Positions 55,746-64,000 of a DNA stretch of 64,000 nt are shown here, piece after piece (within the stretch, counting starts at the first letter, position 1; each line of letters begins with the position of its first letter). The notes below the pieces were generated by a model. That model searched no databases, was not told the origin of the DNA, and saw nothing but the letters and a program-made list of their open reading frames with translations. This DNA is from Microlunatus elymi (GTDB taxonomy: Bacteria > Actinomycetota > Actinomycetes > Propionibacteriales > Propionibacteriaceae): positions 2,976,001 through 3,040,000 of the forward strand of contig NZ_CP041692.1 in the NCBI RefSeq assembly GCF_007362775.1. The letters are read 5' to 3'. A program made the position numbers and the translations under genes.

Positions 55746-58700
55746 TCACCCTCGGCGCCTGCGGGACAGGGCCACCACGAACACGCCCGCTGCCAGCAGC
55801 ATCCCGCCCAGGACCAACAGTCCGAGCGACGGGCCGCCGGTGTTCGGCAGACCACCCTGGGCCGGGCCCGAGCTCGGCGGTGTCGACGGCGGTGCCGCGT
55901 TGGTCGGCGACTGCGACGGGCTCGGCGACGGCGGTACGGCGTTGAAGGTGTTGGTCACCTCGAACGAGGCCGGTTCACTGTCGTCGGTGCCGACCGTCAC
56001 CGATTCCGGGCTGACCGTCGACGCGTCGGCGCCACCGTTGTCGGTCTCCTGGACGGCACACTTCGCGCCGACCGGGATGTCGGTGTAGTCGGCTTCCAGG
56101 CCCGTCTTCTTGGACAGGGTCTGTACGCCGTCGTCGGGCAGGGTGACCGGGACGGTCTTGCCGTTGACCTGCTGGGTGCAGGTCAGCTGGACGGTGAACT
56201 CGGTGGTCGGCTTGACCCGATCGGTCCCGTCGCCGGCGATCTTCTTGATCACCGAGACCTGACCGACCTGGTAGTCGTTGGTCGCCGTCACCGTGATCGG
56301 ATCGGTCTGCGAGTCGACGGCGAAGGTGCCCGCCGGATCGATGGTGGTGCTGTTCGCACCGCCGTTCGCCGTCTCCTTGGCCTGACACTCGGCACCCAAC
56401 GGAATGTCGGTGTAGTCGGCCTCCATGCCGTTGGCCTTGGACAGCGTCTTGACGCCGTCGTCGGGCAGCGGCACCGGGACCGGATCACCGCCGTAGCGGG
56501 TGGTGCAGGTCAGCTGGACGGTGAACTGGGTGTCGTCGGAAACCTGGTCCGCGCCGTCGCCGGTCAGCTTCTTGATCAGGTGCACCGAGCCGACGGGGTA
56601 GTCGTTGGTGGCAGTGACCGTGATCGGGTTCTGCTGCGACTCGGGTGTCACGATGAATGACCCGTCGGTCTGGGTGCCGTCCGGCATCGTGATCGAGATC
56701 GAGCTCGTGGTAGCGCTGCCGGTGGTCAGCTCCTCAGCCTGGCACTCGGCACCAACAGGTACCGCCGGCCAGCTGCCCTTCAGACCGTTCGCCTTGGTCA
56801 GCGTGATCACACCGGCATCCGGCAGATCGACGGGCTCAAGCGTCCCGTCACCGTCGAAGTCGGTGGTGCAGGTCAACTGCACGCTGAACTCGGTGTCATC
56901 GGGCACCTGCGAGGCACCACCGCCGGTGATCTCCTTGATCACGTTGACCGGAGCAACGGGGTAGTCGTTGGTCGCGGTGACCCTGAACGCCTCGGCGTTG
57001 GACGTGACCGTGAAGTCATCGGCCGGGCTGATCGTCGAGGTGGTCGCCCCGGAGGAATCGGTCTCGGCCACCGAGCAGGTGGCACCCAGCGGAATGCCGA
57101 TGAAAAGGGCATTCGGGTGGGCCTTGGTGATGGTCTTCACGCCGTTGTTCTGCAGCGGGAAGTTGACCGGTACCGTCTCGCCGTTGATCACTTGCGTACA
57201 GGTCAGTTGCACAGTGAACTCGGTGTCGTCGGGGACCTGGCCGGCCGCACCTCCGGTCACGTCCTTGTGCACCAGCACCGCACCCGCTTGGTAGGTGTTG
57301 GTGACGTTGACCACCGCGGTCGGTCGATTGTTCTCGTCGCGCGGGGTGACGGTGAACGAGCCGCTCGGGTCGATGGTGCTGAACGTCGCATCACCGGTGT
57401 CGGTCTCGGCCAGCTGGCAGGTCGCACCGACCGGCAGCCCGCGGTACAGCACGGTCATCTGGCTGCGGTAGGTGAGCGTACGAGTCGCGCCGCCCGGGAT
57501 GTCGACCGGCACCGTCTCGCCGTTGACCTGACGCGTACAGGTCAACTCGACCTCGTAGGTGGTGCCCCTCGGGACTCGGATCCGTCCGAAGCCGGCGAGT
57601 TCCTTGGTCACCTCGACCGGGGCCACCTCGAAGCTGTTGTCCACCGTGACGGTGACCGGGTTGTCCGCGTCGTCACCGGTGACCGTGAACGGACCGTCCG
57701 GGTCGATCGTGGTCGAGTTGGCGCCACCGTTGGCGGTCTCGGTCACCTGACAGCTCGCACCGTCGTACAGATCGGTGACCGTCTTGCTGAGCGGCTCGTC
57801 ACCACCGAGCACGATGTCGTCGTCGTAGACCACGGCATCGTTGTTCGGGTTGATGCAGTGCAGATGCACGGTGAACGGACCAGCGCCGTAACGGCTCGCG
57901 CCCGGACCGGTGACGTCCTTCTTGATCAACAACTGGGTGACCGGGAAGTCGTTGCGGAAGCTGACCTCGTTGGTCACCGCGCCGCCGTCACCGTTCGGAT
58001 CCAGCGTGAGCTTGGCGGTGTCGCCGTCGGTGTAATCGTTGCCGTTCAGCGACCACTCGGTGCTCGAAGCGCCGCCATTGTCGGTCTCGGTCGCAGTACA
58101 TTCCGAGCCGGCCGGCAGCCCGGTGAACGTAACCGTCTCGCCGGCGTTGAAGGTGGCCGTCATCGGCTTGTCGGCGCTGTAGCCGGTCGCATAGACCGGA
58201 TCACCGAGGAACGTGCAGTCCACGTCGAAGCTGAACGGTCCGTAGCTGACCGCATTACCGTCCTGGTCGACAGCGTGATCGCCGATCGCCTTGGTCAGCG
58301 ACAACTGCGCATTCTCATACGTGTTGGTCGCCACGATGATCGGTACGGTCTGATCCGCCCGTTGCACCGTCACGGTGGTGGCACTGAAGCCGGAGGCGCC
58401 CGAATCGGGGTCCTCGGTCACGGTGCAGTCCGAACCCCACGGCAGGTCGTCTACCTCGACCGGCTGGTTCGGCGTCACGGTGACGTCGGCCTTGTCGCCA
58501 AGATCGACATTTTCGCCCACCGACGTGCACTTCAGATTCAGGTGGAACTCCGCCGGTGCGTACTTCGCGGCCGGACCGGTGACCACCTTCTCGATCTGCA
58601 GCGGCCCGGTCGCCAGCGCGACACCGACCTTGTTGCCCTCGGACTTCGGCGCCAGACCCTTCGTACCCTCGTCGTCGGTCTCGGCGGCGGCCGCGACGGT

Positions 58701-61700
58701 GTTCCAGGCGATGGTGTCCTCACCCGCGGTCTCGGACTGGGCCGGTGCCCGAGTCTGCGCCTCGAAGCTCAGTACGCCGGTCGGATCGAACATGTCGTCG
58801 GCGGCGAAGTCCGTCTCGACCTTGACCGCGGTCGCGTTGGGCGGCACGTGCACGGCATCGCCCGGTTGTGGGTTGTCGATCGTGTCGATCAAGGTCCAGG
58901 CGCCGCCGGGGCAGCCCTGCAGGTTGTCCAGATCGTCGGTACACAGGTCCTGATCGGTGTCGAAGTAGACCCGCCACTGGCTGACGGTGCCTTCGCTGGT
59001 GCCGGCGAACGTGATGTCGACCGGTTCCGGCGTCCACTGCGATCCGCGTTCCAGCGAGGTGATCGCGCCGGTGTCACCCGGAGTGGGCAGCCGGTCGATC
59101 GCGTACACCTTGTCCTGCGGCAGGTTGCCGGTGTTGGTGAACTCGAACCGCCAGGTGTCGGTCCCGCCGGGCTTGGTCACCGGTACACAGCCGCCGACGT
59201 AGAAGCCCTCGTCGTTGGGCTGGCAGCCGTTCGGATCATTACGGGTGTTGTTAACACCGAGTTCGTCGTCGTCGGCCTTCACCATCTTCACGCCCTTGAG
59301 CGCACCGGCCCGGATCGGGTAGACGGTCGTACTGGCCTGACACTCGCCGGTGTCGGTGTCCAGCTTCTGCGAACACTGGTCCCAGGGCCGGTCACCGGTG
59401 ATGCCGGTGGTGTTGGTGACGTCGGTGTTGCCCGGCAGCCCGGTGCGGAACTGCAACGCGGTGGTGATCGTGTAGGTCTGACCGACCTCCAGCACGGTTC
59501 CCTTCGGGAAGGTGAACCTCAGCTGGGTCGGCGTCTCGTCGACACTCACGTCACCGGCGGTGCCGGCCGAATCGGTCGGCATCGGGCTGCCGTTCGGCGG
59601 GGTCGGCGCAGCGCCGTCCAGGGCATAGGTGTAGCCGGAATCGCCCGCCGCGAGGTCCGGGTCCTTGACCAGCAACGGACCATCCGCATCAGACGGAATG
59701 TGATCGGTGATCACCGGGTTGGTGATCGGCGTGTCACCGGTGTTCTTGAACGTCAGCGTGTACGGGATGTCCTCCGCCGGTGCCTGGGCGCCCTCCGGCG
59801 TCTTGTTCACGGTGACGGCGTTCAGCGAGTGCTTGTAGAGGATGGTGTCGGTGGCGTCGTCGGTGGCGCTGATCTGCTCGCCGCCGACGGTGTCCTTGGC
59901 CCAGGTCTGGCCGTGCAGGTCATCGCTGGACACACCCGGATCGTCCTCACCGGGCATGGGGTCGTTGCCCTGCAGGTCGGACGTCACCGGCTTGCCGCTG
60001 CGCAGATCGGTCCGGCGTTGCATCTGCAGTAGGACGGTCTGCTTCGGGGTGGCCGGGTTCTCCCAGATCGCCCCGTCGGCCCGGGTGAAGGTGAACCGCA
60101 GCCCCTGTACCTGGTCGGCGGTGACACCGTCGGGCAGGGTCAGGGCGGTGCCCGGCGAGCCTTCCACCCACTGGCCACCGGTGCGGACCAGGTTGCGGCC
60201 CGCCGCGGTGAAGGTGCCGCCGACGTACGCATCGACCTGCACCCGATTGATCGGCGAGGTGAAGCTGAAGTTGCCGAAGCCGATGAAGTCGTACGCGTTG
60301 AAGAAGGTGGTGTCGTCGTCGGTCAGCGTCATCTTGTACGACCGCGACGGGCCGGATGGCTGCCCGGTCAGGGTGACGGTGACGGGGGAGTCATCGGGCT
60401 CGGTCTGCGATGCCGGGGTGATGTCCTTGGTGACGTCCAGTCCGATGCCTTGCGGCCGCAGGGTGATTTCGGCCGGGTCAGTGTCGGTGTTGGTCCGCGG
60501 TTCGACGCCGGGGTAGTTGTCCAGGTCGCTGGCCGTGGCCGAGGCGAGGTCGTTGACCGGGCTGTCGTCGGCCGCGGTCACGTTGGTCCCGTCAGACCGA
60601 TGGGTCGGACGCAGCCGGGTGTCGAAGACGACCTTCGCGGTGCCCTCGGACAGGATCCGACCGGTGTACTTGATGCTGAACCCGACCACGTCGGTCAGGT
60701 CCGACTCGGCCGCATTCAGCGCCTGATCCCTGGTCATCGTTCGGGTGCCGCCGCCGGCCAGCTCGAGGGTGACCGTGACATCGGTGGCGCCGATGTCACC
60801 CGGTGCGGAGATCGTACGGAAGCCCTGCAGGTTGAACACATCGAACGGATCGGTCGGCGAGACCGGCTCGTTGATGGTCAGGCTGTCCACCTTGCGCGGG
60901 GTGGTGTTCTCCGCCGACAGGCTGACCCGCCCGGTCGGATACTCATCCGGGAAATTCGCCGTACCCGGCGCGGGAACACCCAGCGGGCCACCGGACCAGT
61001 CCTTGGTGATTTTGGCCGTGACGTTGACCGGGGTGATGGCGATGATGTCGGACGCCTCGTCATGGGCGTACGCCTTACCATTGATGATCACGTCGGACCC
61101 GGCCGTGTTACGCACCTCGCCGGTTTCACCGGCCACGTTGTAGACGTCCTCGGCCAACACCGGATCCTGCGGGTTCGACCGCAGCTCATCGCGGATCTGG
61201 AAGACCGGATGGATCCCCCGGTCGTTGCCCGAGGAGCGCGCCACACCGCTGCCGACCGGCGGCGCCTCCGGATTGCCGTTGATTCGCTCGGACCGGGTCG
61301 GACTCTCCTGGTAGGTCAACCGGAACGCGATGGTGTCGGCCTGGCTGCCGGCACCGGTACCCGTGTCCAGGGTGTAGCCGGGGAAGGTACCGTCGCAGGC
61401 ACCGGGGCACGGGTCGTTCGGTGCCTCGATCCACTGGTCCTGGCTAAGGCTGTACAGGTCGACCTCGGTCACCTGGTCATAGGTCAGGTGTGGATCCATG
61501 GCCGCGGTGATCGGGTCAATCCGCAACAGGTCGAAGCTGTCGAACACGGTGCTGCTCAGGTTGGCCGCGCTCGGGTTCGGAACATCCGAGATCTGCATCT
61601 CCGGGATGTTGCTGGCGCCGCTGGTCGACCAGTTGATGGTCGCACCGGCCTCCTCCTGGGTCCGCTCACCGACGGCCTTCGGGTCGTCCCAGGACTTGGC

Positions 61701-63905
61701 GATGAAGTCGGCATTGCCGCCGTTGGCCGGGTTCAGCTTGATGTCGTCGCAGGCCACGTTCGAGTCCGCATCCGGAACATCCGGCTGCGCCGACAACGCG
61801 TGGGACTGCTGGCAGTCGTCGACGGTGATGTCCTCACCGGCCGCGCTCGGCTTCAGCTTGTAGCCGATGTTGGGATTGACCTCGGTGCCCGGCGGGAAGC
61901 CGTCATCGGAGTGGTAGTCGAAGCGGATGCCTTGGGCATTGGCCTGCACATCCGGCGGGAAGTCACCGCTGAACGTGTCCGGACCGGGGATGTCTTCCAT
62001 CCCCGGGACGGGCACCCACTCGGTGCCGTTGTAGTACTCAACCGTCAGGGTCGCGTTGGCCGGGATCGGCGTCTCGACCACACCGGTCGGTGTGAAGGAG
62101 TCGTACCACGCGTCGTTGGACAGGTCCGCCGGGTCCTGGACGATGATGTCGTTGGCATCGGTGGTCGAGTCGGGGAAGTCGGTGACCTTGCCGGACAACT
62201 CGACCAGCGCGGTCTGGCCCGGGATGGAGAAGATCGACGACGGGACGATCTTCTTGTCGGCATGGATGTTGATCCGCTTGACGAGCGTGGTCAGGGTGTC
62301 GTTGGCCGTGGCGTGGCCGTGATAGCCGCCGGGCGCGGTCGAGTCGGCGTCGATGGTGTTCTTGTGGTCGACCGAGTCCTGGGTCTGGTCGTCAGCTGCC
62401 GTCACGGTGAACGGAAGGGACGCCTCGGCACCGGGCTCGATGTCGCCGGTGAACTCGATGGTGAAGCCGGTCACCGTCTTGCCAGCCGTCGGATCGGGCA
62501 ACGTGTTGGCCGTCGTCGTGCTGTCGGTGCTGGTGGTGCCGTCGGCGTAGGTGTAGGTGACCGTTGCCTTGGTCGCTCCGGCCGGCCACTGAACTCCGTC
62601 GCCCCAGCCGTCGAAGGTGAGTACGGGATCGGTGGTGAAGATGTTGTTGGTGCCGTCGACCGGCTCGGTGATGGTCAGCGAGTCCAGGGTGCGGTTGCTG
62701 GTGTTGGTGGCGCCGATGGTGACGGTGCTGTCGCTGCCGGCCGCGATGGTGTCGGGATCGAAGCTCTTGGACGCGTCCAAGTCGATGTCGGACGACTGGA
62801 CGTCGTAGCTCGCGTCGGCCGTCTTCGGTTCGGACTTGTCGCCGTCGCGGGTGACGGTGGTGGAGACCTCGTTGTTCAGCGGTCCGGTGCCGGCGTCGGC
62901 GATGTTGTCGCGTTGTTCCATCGGCACGTCGACGCTGCCGGAGGCGCCCGGCGCGATGTTGGCGCCGTCGGTGCTGATGAAGTGGATCCGGATGCCCTGG
63001 CAGTCGGCCGGGTCGACGCCCGTCGGGAGTTGGGCCGGCGGCGCCGATGCGTCGCCGTTGACCCAGTCGCCGCCGGTGTAGCAGTCCACCTGGACCTGCT
63101 CGGCACCGTCGGGCAGCGTGACATCGGGTGCGCCGGTAACCGCCAGGTAGGTGAACGCGTCGTTCGGCGGGTTCACCGGGTCGGTGATGGTGATCTCGTC
63201 CACCGGCACGTTCGAGTCGTTGCCGCCGGACAGCGACATCGTGGTTTCGGTGCCGGGGTTGGCGATGCCGCTGTCGGGATCGAACGACTTGTCGGTACTG
63301 GCCGCCAGGTTGATCGGCACATGCACCGTTACGTCGGCCGTATCGGACTTCGGATCCGCGTTGGTGGCGTCCGCGGTCGCCTTGTTGGTCAGTGTCTGCC
63401 CGTCCTGGGTCGGGTCGATGTCCGCGTCCACCTTGACCGGAACGGTGATGGTTGCAGTCGAGCCGTCATCCAACCCTTGGGCACCCGGGGGATCGGACAA
63501 GGTGTCGGTGAAGTCGATGTGGAAGCCGTCGCTGGTTCCACTCGCATTGCCGTCGGCACCGGTGATCGAGATCGCCGAGGCATCAGGGTTGAGGGAGATG
63601 CCGTCGGGCAGGGTGTCGTCGACGGTGGCGCTCGTGCAGCCACCGGAGCCGATGTTCGTACAGGTGACGACGATGGTGTAGGTGAAGGTGTCGCCGGGGT
63701 TGACGTCGGTCGCCGACGCCGTCTTGTTGATCGTCAGCTCAGCCGGGTCCTCGGCGTAGGCAGGCTTGACCACCAGGAAGCTGATCAGCAGCGCGAAGCT
63801 GAGGGCGCCGGCAACGACCCGGCGACCGCCGCGGACTCCGCGACGCAGGCGCCGCCCGAGTCTGGCAATCGGCAGCAGGATTCGTGGGTGCCGGCGGCGG
63901 CCCAT
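55746..63905 (-). CDS. Giant LPXTG-anchored surface protein with DUF11- and DUF5979-like repeats
   Basis: The 2719-residue product has a basic signal peptide with hydrophobic core FALLISFLVV and likely cleavage after AYA (51). Residues 52 to about 1765 hold DUF11 / isopeptide-type beta domains (NKTASATDVNPGDTFTYTIV is the first). From about 1770 to 2640 there are eight tandem DUF5979-like units of about 100-120 residues, each starting like VxVIKEITGxG and ending VTATNDY. The C-terminus has LPNTG (2686-2690), a helix and RRRRG, a sortase signal. It is an adhesin or stalk-like wall protein by family; ligand unknown. ATG 63905 has GGAG five bases upstream. Confidence 0.9.
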   Translation of the reverse strand: MGRRRHPRILLPIARLGRRLRRGVRGGRRVVAGALSFALLISFLVVKPAYAEDPAELTINKTASATDVNPGDTFTYTIVVTCTNIGSGGCTSATVDDTLPDGISLNPDASAISITGADGNASGTSDGFHIDFTDTLSDPPGAQGLDDGSTATITVPVKVDADIDPTQDGQTLTNKATADATNADPKSDTADVTVHVPINLAASTDKSFDPDSGIANPGTETTMSLSGGNDSNVPVDEITITDPVNPPNDAFTYLAVTGAPDVTLPDGAEQVQVDCYTGGDWVNGDASAPPAQLPTGVDPADCQGIRIHFISTDGANIAPGASGSVDVPMEQRDNIADAGTGPLNNEVSTTVTRDGDKSEPKTADASYDVQSSDIDLDASKSFDPDTIAAGSDSTVTIGATNTSNRTLDSLTITEPVDGTNNIFTTDPVLTFDGWGDGVQWPAGATKATVTYTYADGTTSTDSTTTANTLPDPTAGKTVTGFTIEFTGDIEPGAEASLPFTVTAADDQTQDSVDHKNTIDADSTAPGGYHGHATANDTLTTLVKRINIHADKKIVPSSIFSIPGQTALVELSGKVTDFPDSTTDANDIIVQDPADLSNDAWYDSFTPTGVVETPIPANATLTVEYYNGTEWVPVPGMEDIPGPDTFSGDFPPDVQANAQGIRFDYHSDDGFPPGTEVNPNIGYKLKPSAAGEDITVDDCQQSHALSAQPDVPDADSNVACDDIKLNPANGGNADFIAKSWDDPKAVGERTQEEAGATINWSTSGASNIPEMQISDVPNPSAANLSSTVFDSFDLLRIDPITAAMDPHLTYDQVTEVDLYSLSQDQWIEAPNDPCPGACDGTFPGYTLDTGTGAGSQADTIAFRLTYQESPTRSERINGNPEAPPVGSGVARSSGNDRGIHPVFQIRDELRSNPQDPVLAEDVYNVAGETGEVRNTAGSDVIINGKAYAHDEASDIIAITPVNVTAKITKDWSGGPLGVPAPGTANFPDEYPTGRVSLSAENTTPRKVDSLTINEPVSPTDPFDVFNLQGFRTISAPGDIGATDVTVTLELAGGGTRTMTRDQALNAAESDLTDVVGFSIKYTGRILSEGTAKVVFDTRLRPTHRSDGTNVTAADDSPVNDLASATASDLDNYPGVEPRTNTDTDPAEITLRPQGIGLDVTKDITPASQTEPDDSPVTVTLTGQPSGPSRSYKMTLTDDDTTFFNAYDFIGFGNFSFTSPINRVQVDAYVGGTFTAAGRNLVRTGGQWVEGSPGTALTLPDGVTADQVQGLRFTFTRADGAIWENPATPKQTVLLQMQRRTDLRSGKPVTSDLQGNDPMPGEDDPGVSSDDLHGQTWAKDTVGGEQISATDDATDTILYKHSLNAVTVNKTPEGAQAPAEDIPYTLTFKNTGDTPITNPVITDHIPSDADGPLLVKDPDLAAGDSGYTYALDGAAPTPPNGSPMPTDSAGTAGDVSVDETPTQLRFTFPKGTVLEVGQTYTITTALQFRTGLPGNTDVTNTTGITGDRPWDQCSQKLDTDTGECQASTTVYPIRAGALKGVKMVKADDDELGVNNTRNDPNGCQPNDEGFYVGGCVPVTKPGGTDTWRFEFTNTGNLPQDKVYAIDRLPTPGDTGAITSLERGSQWTPEPVDITFAGTSEGTVSQWRVYFDTDQDLCTDDLDNLQGCPGGAWTLIDTIDNPQPGDAVHVPPNATAVKVETDFAADDMFDPTGVLSFEAQTRAPAQSETAGEDTIAWNTVAAAAETDDEGTKGLAPKSEGNKVGVALATGPLQIEKVVTGPAAKYAPAEFHLNLKCTSVGENVDLGDKADVTVTPNQPVEVDDLPWGSDCTVTEDPDSGASGFSATTVTVQRADQTVPIIVATNTYENAQLSLTKAIGDHAVDQDGNAVSYGPFSFDVDCTFLGDPVYATGYSADKPMTATFNAGETVTFTGLPAGSECTATETDNGGASSTEWSLNGNDYTDGDTAKLTLDPNGDGGAVTNEVSFRNDFPVTQLLIKKDVTGPGASRYGAGPFTVHLHCINPNNDAVVYDDDIVLGGDEPLSKTVTDLYDGASCQVTETANGGANSTTIDPDGPFTVTGDDADNPVTVTVDNSFEVAPVEVTKELAGFGRIRVPRGTTYEVELTCTRQVNGETVPVDIPGGATRTLTYRSQMTVLYRGLPVGATCQLAETDTGDATFSTIDPSGSFTVTPRDENNRPTAVVNVTNTYQAGAVLVHKDVTGGAAGQVPDDTEFTVQLTCTQVINGETVPVNFPLQNNGVKTITKAHPNALFIGIPLGATCSVAETDSSGATTSTISPADDFTVTSNAEAFRVTATNDYPVAPVNVIKEITGGGASQVPDDTEFSVQLTCTTDFDGDGTLEPVDLPDAGVITLTKANGLKGSWPAVPVGAECQAEELTTGSATTSSISITMPDGTQTDGSFIVTPESQQNPITVTATNDYPVGSVHLIKKLTGDGADQVSDDTQFTVQLTCTTRYGGDPVPVPLPDDGVKTLSKANGMEADYTDIPLGAECQAKETANGGANSTTIDPAGTFAVDSQTDPITVTATNDYQVGQVSVIKKIAGDGTDRVKPTTEFTVQLTCTQQVNGKTVPVTLPDDGVQTLSKKTGLEADYTDIPVGAKCAVQETDNGGADASTVSPESVTVGTDDSEPASFEVTNTFNAVPPSPSPSQSPTNAAPPSTPPSSGPAQGGLPNTGGPSLGLLVLGGMLLAAGVFVVALSRRRRG

Positions 63906-64000
63906 ACACACTCCGTTCATCGGTACGATGCCTCACCGCCGCACCCCGTTGCCGCGGTAATTCTGTAGCTTTGCGTTGTTGGTGTGTTCAGTCAAGCTCA

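Noticed and set aside
57117-63968. Very long plus-strand open frames opposite the giant surface-protein gene
   Set aside because: They mirror the codon bias of the minus-strand gene, lack recognisable domains, and the minus-strand product has a signal peptide, repeats and LPNTG.

Overview
The window is high-GC, gene-dense DNA from an actinobacterium. Supporting signs are a proteasomal ATPase ending in GQYL, the actinobacterial ruvC-ruvA-ruvB / yajC-secD-secF-apt-relA-hisS block, frequent GTG and TTG starts, leaderless-looking promoters and a TCGAAC-type LexA box. The metH - HAD - trmI - mpa order and the overall gene set fit Propionibacteriales, possibly Microlunatus. That genus guess is inference, not shown directly.

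Layout. 1-5.6 kb: 5' end of metH (minus), HAD phosphatase, a solute-binding lipoprotein, tRNA m1A58 methyltransferase and the Mpa/ARC ATPase. 5.6-8.4 kb: a long-form argG enclosed by about 180-bp repeats and palindromic REP-like repeats. 8.4-22.1 kb: a small membrane protein, SOS-boxed ruvC-ruvA, a SAM hydroxide adenosyltransferase, ruvB, yajC-secD-secF-apt, a K+ channel, an array of eight about 104-bp repeats, and relA. 22.1-30.7 kb: a DUF559 nuclease-like gene between two 52-bp repeat arrays, a GH3 glycosidase, a DUF349 protein, hisS, a conserved small protein and a DUF2252 protein. 30.7-38.1 kb: an XRE-cupin regulator with an in-frame 66-bp duplication beside a benE-like transporter gene broken by an amber codon, pdxS and pdxT split by an antisense rifamycin ADP-ribosyltransferase gene, an orphan imuA'-like gene behind a LexA-type box, DUF1232, TetR and a divergent membrane protein.

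38.1-55.6 kb is a coherent accessory block: three SulP permeases with STAS domains, an AI-2E family exporter, a GAP-family membrane protein and several small DUF1269 / DUF6325 / SHOCT proteins, bracketed by two MalT-like LuxR regulators. Four intergenic sites in this block share the palindrome TCACCCG-N3-CGGGTGA. I read it as the operator of an undescribed local regulon. 55.7-63.9 kb holds one giant sortase-anchored surface protein with eight DUF5979-like repeats.

The window is unusually rich in short tandem arrays with unit lengths near 52 or 104 bp, and in the hexamer TGATCA. No rRNA, tRNA, CRISPR array or intact insertion sequence was recognised.
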